Positions 57,368 through 64,000 of a DNA stretch of 64,000 nt are shown piece by piece (the first letter of the stretch is position 1; each line of letters opens with the position of its first letter). Both the position numbers and the translations under genes were made by a program. This stretch comes from Acinetobacter boissieri (lineage in GTDB: Bacteria; Pseudomonadota; Gammaproteobacteria; Pseudomonadales; Moraxellaceae). The DNA is taken from the NCBI RefSeq assembly GCF_900096955.1, contig NZ_FMYL01000001.1, forward strand, positions 186,001-250,000. The letters are read 5' to 3'. The notes beneath the pieces are model-generated. The model made no database searches and was not told the DNA's origin. It saw only the letters and a program-made list of their open reading frames with translations.

Positions 57368-57989
57368 AACGGTTTTCTTCAGTGGCTTGTGCTTTCCAAG
57401 TCGAACCCTTGACTACTTTGCTCTTGCCTGTGTTAATGAGTAAGACTTTAGATAACTCATTAATACGCTCTATACGGCTACCTAAAAAGTTATTGGCAAC
57501 CAACGCAATTAGCGCAATGGCAATTCCCAACCCTGTCGCATATAACGCCGTACCCATACCACCTGACACTTTACTCGCATCAGACACACCAGATGCTGCC
57601 AAAGCTTGAAATGTATCTACAATACCTAAAATAGTACCAAGTAAGCCTAATAGTGGTGCTGCAGCAACAATGGTTTCTAGTACCCAAATGCCTTTATTTA
57701 AAGCCGCTTTACTTTCAATGTACTGCTGCTCAATGGCATCGTTACGCTCATTTTCAGTCAGACCGCCCACTAATAATGGCTCAACCAATAAATATGCAGG
57801 GTTTTTGTCTTTTTTCTCAATCTGCTTTTCATCAAGCGCATGCTGTTTTTTCAGTTGTTCATTCAGCTTTTTGGTTTGCTTTTGTGTCCATGTTAAATAA
57901 ATCACACGTTCAATAAAAATCACACACAGCACCGCTAGGCAGGCATACATCATGTAAAAAATAATACTATGAACTAATTCAGCATTCAT
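57360..57989 (-). CDS. exbB: TonB-system proton channel subunit ExbB
   Basis: 209-residue MotA/TolQ/ExbB-type inner-membrane protein with three membrane segments: near residues 8-28, and a pair at about 105-125 and 150-172 with the family motif LLGLLGTILGIVDTFQA and GMGTALYATGLGIAIA. It powers TonB together with ExbD. Unusually it is separated from exbD by the tonB and receptor genes. Confidence 0.93.
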   Translation of the reverse strand: MNAELVHSIIFYMMYACLAVLCVIFIERVIYLTWTQKQTKKLNEQLKKQHALDEKQIEKKDKNPAYLLVEPLLVGGLTENERNDAIEQQYIESKAALNKGIWVLETIVAAAPLLGLLGTILGIVDTFQALAASGVSDASKVSGGMGTALYATGLGIAIALIALVANNFLGSRIERINELSKVLLINTGKSKVVKGSTWKAQATEENRYA

Positions 57990-58001
57990 ATTCAGTGAAC
58001 C

Positions 58002-60224
58002 TTATAGTTTTGCAGATAGAGAAATAACAAACGTACGCTCTTCACCAATGTTATACAGTGGTGCTGAACCTGTTGCTGTGCCTGTTGTTTTTGAGTTGAT
58101 TTGAACTGTTTTTGCAGATGCTAAATACTCTTTATCAAAGATATTATTTACACCAAAGCTAAGCGTCACATCTTTAACAAAATTACCTTTAACGGGTACA
58201 TGTACACCAGCTGCGAAGTCAAATGTTGTACGACCTGAGATTTTTTCATCATTGGTTAAGTCGCCATAAAATGGCCCTGTGTAGTTACCGCTAAAGTTCC
58301 AAGACCATGTACGGTTGTCATAGCCTATACCTGCGGTAAAGACATTTTTAGATGTATTTGGCGTTTGTTTACCCACGGTTGGTAAAGAAACACCTTTCTT
58401 CACAGCCATACCTTTTTGCTGAGAATCAGTGTAACTATATGACGTGTAATAGTTCATGTTATACGGTAAGTTACCGCTCCACTCGAGCTCTACACCACGG
58501 CTATCCACTTTACCTGCATTGATCATTAAGTCGTCACCACTCCCATTTTGGCTCGAGATTTGACGATTTTTATAATGCATATTAAACGCTGTTGCACTTA
58601 GCAACATGTCTTGTGTTTGGTAACGCCAACCGAGCTCTTGGTTTAAGCTTAACTCTGGTTTTAAACTGATTGAATCATCTGCGTTATACAGCACATAGCT
58701 TTGTGGTGCACGCATGTTTTTAGAGAGGTTATAGAAGAACTGGTGTTGATCATTAAGTTGATATTTGGCACTAAAGTTCGGCAATAGCTCATTATATTTA
58801 GCCTGCTTTGTATATGCTGTTGTAGATAGACTGCCGAAGTTATTTCCTTTACGTTCAACATTTTCCCACGCCAAACCACCCAACAATGTCACTTTAGGTG
58901 AAACATACCAAGCATCTTGCAACCATACACGTTGTGCAGGTGTAATCGTCAACTGATTACGCCCTTGTACCACTTGACCTTTAGCATCTATAAACTGGTT
59001 TGACTCTGCCCAAACATCACGAGGTATACCATTGTCTGTATAGATAAAAGGTTGTGTTTGACGTTGACGTGCACGCTCATACCAATAACCTGCAGATAAA
59101 CTATGCTGGTCATTCAAGTCCCATTTGGCTTTAACCGTGACTCCCGGACGCCATGTTGTAGTCATTGATGGACGGTAGAATTTTTGAGTATTAATAACAT
59201 TTTTTAAATCATACAAATTTGACTTGCTCGATGTATTTAAAGTTTTTGATTCAGTAGCTCCACCGCCATTACCCCAATAGTAATATGGCTGAATGGTTGC
59301 TTTAAAACTGTCGCTTAAAATCAAATCTTGCGTAAATGATACATTCAAGTTTTCAAATGGGTTACGTGCATATTGATAATATTTAGAGTTCGTTGGATTT
59401 GATGAATAATCTGCTTTATGTCCTGTTGTGCCATCTGGATTTGGACTCGCATCAAAGTCACTTTTTTTCACTGAATTGTATTGATAGTTTTCTTGTTTAT
59501 TATATTTCACAATCAAGCTACTGGTGTTGCCATTGTCTGCTTTATAAAAAGCATTGGCTTCAACTCTATTACTTTCTAAATCACCTTGACCTTTCCATTT
59601 ATCGGCAGTTGTATGTGAGGCAGATAACCATGCGCTAAAGTTACCTATTTGGCCTGTTTCAATACGAGCAAAGGTTTTTTTCAGGTCATTACTACCAAAT
59701 TTTTGCTCTACAAATAAACCTGCATTTTTATCTGGACGCTTGGTGCTTAAACCAATATTACCACCACTCGAACCAATATGTGGGCCGTCTACTTCTGCCG
59801 AACCTTGGGTCACAAACACTTGACTAATATTTTCCGAATCACCTAAAAGGTTCGGATATACCGCATAGTTTCCAGAGTCATTTAAAGGAATACCATCGGC
59901 AGATAAACCAATTTGATCTGCACCCATGCCACGCATGGTGTAATTCAAGCCACTAATGCCCGATGAGTCGGTACTACTCATTTGTAAACCGGGGACTTTG
60001 GCAATTTTATCTAAGGCATTACCTGCGCTCGGATTACTATTTAAAGCATCACTGGTCACTACCGAACGGGCTTTTGGTGTGTCTTCTTGTACCATCATGC
60101 CACCGCCCAAAGCTTGGCCTTTCACAGAAACCACACCCACATCTACACTTTGAGCCTGTGCAGTTGCAGATAAGAGTATAGACAGTACCGAAACTGACAA
60201 TAATTTTTTCTCAAACGTTTTCAT
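58002..60224 (-). CDS. TonB-dependent outer-membrane receptor
   Basis: 740 residues: signal peptide (cut after AQA), TonB-box region near VDVGVVSV, plug domain about residues 50-165 (IAKVPGLQM, NYTMRGMGADQIGLSADGIPLNDSG, GSSGGNIGLSTKRP), then the 22-strand barrel ending in FVISLSAKL. Strictly the last residue is Leu, not the usual Phe. The plug is not like known siderophore receptors I can name; the operon (PLD, Cdh, PHO-like box) suggests a phosphorus-containing or lipid-derived ligand. That ligand is inference. Confidence 0.85.
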   Translation of the reverse strand: MKTFEKKLLSVSVLSILLSATAQAQSVDVGVVSVKGQALGGGMMVQEDTPKARSVVTSDALNSNPSAGNALDKIAKVPGLQMSSTDSSGISGLNYTMRGMGADQIGLSADGIPLNDSGNYAVYPNLLGDSENISQVFVTQGSAEVDGPHIGSSGGNIGLSTKRPDKNAGLFVEQKFGSNDLKKTFARIETGQIGNFSAWLSASHTTADKWKGQGDLESNRVEANAFYKADNGNTSSLIVKYNKQENYQYNSVKKSDFDASPNPDGTTGHKADYSSNPTNSKYYQYARNPFENLNVSFTQDLILSDSFKATIQPYYYWGNGGGATESKTLNTSSKSNLYDLKNVINTQKFYRPSMTTTWRPGVTVKAKWDLNDQHSLSAGYWYERARQRQTQPFIYTDNGIPRDVWAESNQFIDAKGQVVQGRNQLTITPAQRVWLQDAWYVSPKVTLLGGLAWENVERKGNNFGSLSTTAYTKQAKYNELLPNFSAKYQLNDQHQFFYNLSKNMRAPQSYVLYNADDSISLKPELSLNQELGWRYQTQDMLLSATAFNMHYKNRQISSQNGSGDDLMINAGKVDSRGVELEWSGNLPYNMNYYTSYSYTDSQQKGMAVKKGVSLPTVGKQTPNTSKNVFTAGIGYDNRTWSWNFSGNYTGPFYGDLTNDEKISGRTTFDFAAGVHVPVKGNFVKDVTLSFGVNNIFDKEYLASAKTVQINSKTTGTATGSAPLYNIGEERTFVISLSAKL

Positions 60225-60244
60225 TTCTTTCCCCTGTAGTTAAA

Positions 60245-61057
60245 CTACGGCGCTGTATAATTTAATGTCGCAATAAATCGTTTTTGGCTTTCACCTGAAA
60301 ACGCATCTTCAGGAAATGGCTCAACCTGTTTAATGGCCTGTAAACTTGAAAGTGCAGCACGGTTAAGCAACATACTTTTAGATTTTGAAGCAATACCTGA
60401 GTCCAAGACTTTGCCACTACGGTCAATCTGCAACCATACCTCCACATTACCCTCTGGTCGCTCAAGCGATGCTTCTCGCCCTGTTGGATAACGCTTCTGT
60501 TGCTCAACGGCAGATTTGACTTTATTTAAATAGCTTGCTTCCGCTGAATGATTTCCTGTGGTAGCAGGTGGTGCAGGCTTTGGTTTTTCTGCAACAACAG
60601 GCTCAGCTTTGGCTTTGGGCGCCTCTTGCACTTTTTCTGCCACAGGCGCAGGTTTTTCTACTGGCTTTTCAAGCACTTTTTCAGTGACTTTTGCTTCAAC
60701 GGCTGGCGTTTTTTGTACTTTTTGCTCAACCTTTTCTACAGGTTTAACCTTGGGTTCAATTTTTGGCTGTATTGGTTTTTGCTTAATTGGTTCAACCACT
60801 TTGGGTTTTGGTTTCTCTTCAACAATGGCATCTTCTGGTGGAGCTTCTGGCTCAGGCATTGCCTGTACTACAGGTGTTGGTGGTGTAACAACAGGCTCTG
60901 GTGGCGCAGCTAAAGTAATTTCAATGGGCTTTTCATCATATTTAGGTTCAATTTTTAACACATCTGGTTGTGCTAAAAAGAGTAAATATGCCCCAATACA
61001 CACCGCAGGACACCAACTTAAAGCCTTCCGATGCTGATAAACAACATACATACTCAT
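60245..61057 (-). CDS. tonB: TonB energy transducer
   Basis: About 270 residues. One N-terminal membrane segment (about 12-29), then a long Pro/Lys/Glu-rich periplasmic spanner with many KP and EP pairs (about 45-170), and a C-terminal TonB domain with YLNKVKSAVEQQKRYP, VEVWLQIDRSGKVLDSGI and EPFPEDAF. The frame extends to 61099 inside exbD, but ATG 61057 lies just past the exbD stop behind GGAAA, so it is the start. Probably dedicated to the receptor encoded next. Confidence 0.92.
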   Translation of the reverse strand: MSMYVVYQHRKALSWCPAVCIGAYLLFLAQPDVLKIEPKYDEKPIEITLAAPPEPVVTPPTPVVQAMPEPEAPPEDAIVEEKPKPKVVEPIKQKPIQPKIEPKVKPVEKVEQKVQKTPAVEAKVTEKVLEKPVEKPAPVAEKVQEAPKAKAEPVVAEKPKPAPPATTGNHSAEASYLNKVKSAVEQQKRYPTGREASLERPEGNVEVWLQIDRSGKVLDSGIASKSKSMLLNRAALSSLQAIKQVEPFPEDAFSGESQKRFIATLNYTAP

Positions 61058-61058
61058 A

Positions 61059-61463
61059 CTAGACTTTCCGTGTAGCCAAAGACACCGAGGTAAAGCCATC
61101 TGCTCGTAAACGATCCATTACACTCACCAACTGCTCTACTGCAACCCCTTTGTCGCTATTAATAATTACAGCAATACTTTTACCAGATTGTTGTTGCGCT
61201 TTAAGTGACTGAACGAGTTGATCTATGCTGGTATTTTGACCGTCAAGCTGAATTTGATTTGCTAATAACGTCACAATCGCTTTCGTTTGTGGTTTTAATG
61301 CTTGTGAAGTGGTTGCAGAAGGAAGTTGTGTTTTAAGCCCTTGCGATGGAATCACATTTAAACTAATGAGTACAAAAAAAACCAACAAGAACATCATGAC
61401 ATCAATCATGGGAATGAGTTCGATGTGTGGCTTTGCTTTTTTTGTTTCACTCCAACTGCGCAT
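61059..61463 (-). CDS. exbD: TonB-system subunit ExbD
   Basis: About 134 residues, one membrane segment with the essential Asp21 in ELIPMIDVMMFLLVFF, then a periplasmic domain ending in the SVSLATRKV strand. ATG 61475 is also in frame, but GGTG six bases before ATG 61463 favours the latter. First gene of the operon exbD-tonB-receptor-exbB-PLD-cdh. Confidence 0.92.
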   Translation of the reverse strand: MRSWSETKKAKPHIELIPMIDVMMFLLVFFVLISLNVIPSQGLKTQLPSATTSQALKPQTKAIVTLLANQIQLDGQNTSIDQLVQSLKAQQQSGKSIAVIINSDKGVAVEQLVSVMDRLRADGFTSVSLATRKV

Positions 61464-61510
61464 TATTGTCACCATTACCTATTGAATGCCAAATAGCATA
61501 TGGGTCAAAT

Positions 61511-61539
61511 ATGACAAAGTATTGATAATTTTATGACAG
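61511..61539 (-). promoter_or_regulatory. PHO-box-like array upstream of exbD
   Basis: On the minus strand three seven-base half sites CTGTCAT, TTATCAA and TTGTCAT begin exactly 11 bases apart, the spacing of PhoB binding units (consensus CTGTCAT, four bases, CTGTCAT). The last half site ends 10 bases before a possible -10 (TATGCT), the usual PhoB-activated promoter geometry. Confidence 0.65.
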
Positions 61540-61676
61540 TTTCATTAAATAAAAATGTTTTAAAATCAAAAATTTAAATAAAAAAATACCAATATATATA
61601 TCGAATCATAAAAATATGACCGATATTTATATTGGCAAAGGTAAAACTTAAATATACTAAGTGGTTATTTTTTGGC

Positions 61677-61704
61677 TTGACCTTTTTCAAAAACTGTATA
61701 AAAT
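61677..61704 (+). promoter_or_regulatory. Promoter of tRNA-Thr
   Basis: TTGACC (61677-61682), 16-base spacer, TAAAAT (61699-61704), 12 bases before the tRNA. Confidence 0.72.
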
Positions 61705-61716
61705 TGCCACCACGTT

Positions 61717-61792
<76 letters not shown>

Positions 61793-61803
61793 ACGTATTT
61801 TAT

Positions 61804-61835
61804 AGACCATCAATCATTATTGATGGTCTTTTTTT
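61804..61835. terminator. Bidirectional terminator between tRNA-Thr and the phytase
   Basis: Perfect 11-bp stem AGACCATCAAT / ATTGATGGTCT with a CATT loop and a run of seven T after it; it can also end the phytase transcript from the other side. Confidence 0.88.
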
Positions 61836-61839
61836 ATGT

Positions 61840-63825
61840 CTACTCTGGCAATTTTAATGCCTGAACAATACTTGACCATGGTACATACTTAAAGTTTTGG
61901 TTACCTTCAGGCATGCGTTTATGACCATCTTGTGCTACAAACATGCCATTTTGCCATACGCCACCCATGGCAAAATTACTTACTTCTAAACCATCTGTTT
62001 CAGAAATAGCATCTATGTTTTTTTCAAGGTTCATCCCCACTTTAAAACGACCACGATATTGGTACGGTACGGTCGCATCAACCACCACATAGCTATCATT
62101 ACCTTGGCTTGAGAACACCAAATAACTGTGGTTTTTACCTTGGTAAATACCCATACCTTCAATGTCATCTTTCACACCATGCTCACCCACAGCAATCACT
62201 TTTTGCAATGCTTCATTGTTTGCTAGTAGGCTCATGCTCCATACCGCATGGTCTTCTTCACCCAAGAAAATACGATCATTGAGGTCATCTACCACACAAC
62301 CCTCAGGCTGGGTTTTTACAGCAAAGCGCTTAACTTCCGTACCTTGTAATTGTTTGTTTTTGCCCGTGATTTGATATTGTACAAATGTGCCATCTTTATC
62401 ATTCGGAATAGCAAAAATATCTTTGTCACGGTTTTGGTATAAACAAATACCGTAAATGTCTTTTAAGCTGGTCGCGACTTCACCCAGTACTGACAGCTTA
62501 CCTGTGCTTTGATCAATGGCAAATACATGCAAGCTGTTTTGATCACGATTGGTGGCTATCGCTACATCTACACGTTCATTTCCCCACATAAAGTTTGGGC
62601 GAATATCAACATTATTTAAGCGACCTACAGGTAAATACTGCACCTCTTTACCTTGTAAGTCATAGACTTGTAGGCCACCGAGTTTATCTGTACCCAGTAC
62701 TCTAGATTGGCTCGGGTTTTTCACATTATGCCAAATGGCTGGGTCATCTGCTGCATCACCTGCATGTGGCACACTTACCGTTTGTACTTCTGGTTGTACC
62801 GTCACCACGTCAGTGGTCGCAACTGACGCGGTATTTGGCTCAATATTGGCTTCTTTTTCAGACAAGCTGGCTATTTTTAATTGATGGTTGTCATTCACTA
62901 AAAATTTAACTTGATCTTGCTCTGACCAAACCTGTAACTGTTCAGGTTTTTTCATCTCTGGCAAAGACCATGTTTTTAAATACGTCCAAGCTTTACCTTT
63001 TTGCTCATATTGGTACATCAGGTGTGCTTTTTCATCTAACATAAAGGCAGTTTTGCCAACTAAAGCCATGCCTGCAGGAGTACCTTGGATCTGACCATGT
63101 GGCTGTACTAAGTCAACAATTTGACGTGTAAAAGGTTGCTCGGGGTCGGCAGGATATTGCCATACACCAATGCCTTCTTCATTGATCAGCAGTTTGCTTT
63201 TATGCTGATCAACCGCACATGCACTACTCCCCACAGGCAGATTTAACTGACGTACCAATTTAGGCGCAACAACTGTCGTTCCATTTTGGCCAATAATCCA
63301 CTGCTCACCTTGCCCTTGTTCACCAATAAGAAAAGAAAAGAGGTCTTTACTTTCGTTTTCATATAAACACAGCGTTTCTATTTTAAAGGGAGTTTTCGGC
63401 AGTGCAGTCATTTTTGACCATGTGTTTGTTTTAAAGTTAAACGTACTGGTCATCGCTTGCTGAGTTGATAAATCAACCACTTGGACTAAAATCTGTGATG
63501 CATCTAAAACACGATACCCCACCGAACCGAATTTCCCCTCTAATTGGGTCAACACTTTATTTTGCTGGTCTAAAATGCGTAAACCTTGGTTTTTACTGCT
63601 TTGAATCACAAATGCTTCAGGCCATGCAGCCACAGCAAGATGCTGAACTGCTTCGACTTTAAATGCTTTATCTTCCATCGTCTTAAACTCAAGTACAGTG
63701 TGACCACTATGCACTTGGCTGGCAGAAACTACGGCTTCTTTATGCTCAGGAGCTTGACTACATGCACTCAGTATCAGTGCCATACTACTGATTAGTAACG
63801 TTGTTTTAAACATATTCTTAACCAT
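61840..63825 (-). CDS. Dual-domain beta-propeller phytase lipoprotein
   Basis: Removes phosphate from phytate (inositol hexaphosphate), calcium-dependent in this family. About 661 residues: lipobox LSAC near residue 22, a divergent N-terminal propeller (about 40-320), then a full beta-propeller phytase domain (about 345-660) with DAADDPAIW, DKLGGLQVYDLQG, NNVDIRPN, EGCVVDDLNDRIFLGEE, DIEGMGIY and SQGNDSYVV, all phytase signatures that carry the calcium/phosphate ligands. It starts 8 bases past the stop of a TonB-dependent receptor gene. Start ATG 63825; ATG 63813 is an alternative. Confidence 0.88.
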   Translation of the reverse strand: MVKNMFKTTLLISSMALILSACSQAPEHKEAVVSASQVHSGHTVLEFKTMEDKAFKVEAVQHLAVAAWPEAFVIQSSKNQGLRILDQQNKVLTQLEGKFGSVGYRVLDASQILVQVVDLSTQQAMTSTFNFKTNTWSKMTALPKTPFKIETLCLYENESKDLFSFLIGEQGQGEQWIIGQNGTTVVAPKLVRQLNLPVGSSACAVDQHKSKLLINEEGIGVWQYPADPEQPFTRQIVDLVQPHGQIQGTPAGMALVGKTAFMLDEKAHLMYQYEQKGKAWTYLKTWSLPEMKKPEQLQVWSEQDQVKFLVNDNHQLKIASLSEKEANIEPNTASVATTDVVTVQPEVQTVSVPHAGDAADDPAIWHNVKNPSQSRVLGTDKLGGLQVYDLQGKEVQYLPVGRLNNVDIRPNFMWGNERVDVAIATNRDQNSLHVFAIDQSTGKLSVLGEVATSLKDIYGICLYQNRDKDIFAIPNDKDGTFVQYQITGKNKQLQGTEVKRFAVKTQPEGCVVDDLNDRIFLGEEDHAVWSMSLLANNEALQKVIAVGEHGVKDDIEGMGIYQGKNHSYLVFSSQGNDSYVVVDATVPYQYRGRFKVGMNLEKNIDAISETDGLEVSNFAMGGVWQNGMFVAQDGHKRMPEGNQNFKYVPWSSIVQALKLPE

Positions 63826-63833
63826 CAATTACA

Positions 63834-64000
63834 TTAGAAGTGTGTGAATGTCAGTGCCAATTTATAGGTTGGGCCGTAGGTTTCATACTGTGCATTCATT
63901 GACTTTGAACCTGTGTACGCGTAGTACGCCTGATTGGTCACATTCCCCACATCAAACTTCACTTTAAGTTGTTTAGTGATGTTGTAGTAAGTGCTAATAT
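63834..64000 (-). CDS. TonB-dependent receptor, C-terminal end
   Basis: Only the last 55 codons are in the window; the rest lies beyond position 64000. The sequence KVKFDVGNVTNQAYYAYTG and the terminal strand YKLALTFTHF with a final Phe are typical of the last beta strands of outer-membrane TonB receptors. The phytase gene follows after 8 bases, so the pair is probably one operon for capturing phytate or inositol phosphates. Confidence 0.85.
   Translation of the reverse strand, partial: ISTYYNITKQLKVKFDVGNVTNQAYYAYTGSKSMNAQYETYGPTYKLALTFTHF

Noticed and set aside
60548..61037. Long plus-strand open frames opposite tonB
   Set aside because: They are antisense shadows of the Pro/Lys-rich tonB region, with biased residues such as Phe, Trp and Gly.

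Overview
The window reads as a piece of chromosome from a gamma-proteobacterium of the genus Acinetobacter. This rests on the AT-rich composition, near-complete agreement by memory of AroB, GltX and MurE-type proteins with Acinetobacter versions, the split division/cell-wall cluster (rsmH-ftsL-ftsI-murE-murF-mraY only), tRNA-Ala and tRNA-Glu directly behind gltX, and an Acr1-type fatty acyl-CoA reductase. I could not run any search, so the species is not assigned.

Layout. 1-10.4 kb (minus strand): the N-terminal half of gltB, a SPOR protein, aroB, aroK and the pilMNOPQ type IV pilus operon. 10.5-21.1 kb: ponA (plus), rlmA, then the murein cluster rsmH to mraY (minus). 21.4-23.7 kb: a small exported protein, gltX, tRNA-Ala and tRNA-Glu. 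23.7-27.4 kb: an iron-related patch with a FecA-like receptor and a DUF4198-type exported protein, each behind a Fur-like box. 27.4-38.6 kb: ettA, acr1, tex, ompR-envZ, a CoA-transferase, a GNAT acetyltransferase and mntH (also behind a Fur-like palindrome). 38.8-39.1 kb: two identical tRNA-Phe genes, each with its own promoter and terminator. 39.4-42.1 kb: hisB, hisH, a DUF805 protein, hisA.

42.2-54.5 kb is the most variable-looking part. It holds two small membrane proteins sharing a cold-shock-like N-terminal domain, then a LysR regulator, a nitrilase, an ActP-like symporter with its DUF485 partner, a TauE/SafE exporter, a PuuB-like oxidase and a PuuP-like putrescine importer. It ends with an orphan IS630-type helix-turn-helix protein, followed by an array of seven AT-rich repeat cores spaced exactly 22 bp apart. 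Housekeeping genes (DUF1294, thrB, hisF) resume after that.

55.3-64.0 kb looks like a phosphorus-scavenging region on the minus strand. An apparent operon exbD-tonB-TonB-dependent receptor-exbB-phospholipase D-CDP-diacylglycerol diphosphatase lies behind three PHO-box-like half sites spaced exactly 11 bp apart. Across a tRNA-Thr gene lies a second receptor (cut by the window edge) followed by a dual-domain beta-propeller phytase lipoprotein. Together these suggest a dedicated TonB energising system with secreted enzymes that release phosphate from lipids and phytate. The phosphate link is inference from the box and the enzyme families.

The two signals most worth a second look are the 22-bp array next to the orphan helix-turn-helix gene (51.97-52.5 kb) and the PHO-box-linked TonB/phospholipase operon (55.4-61.5 kb).
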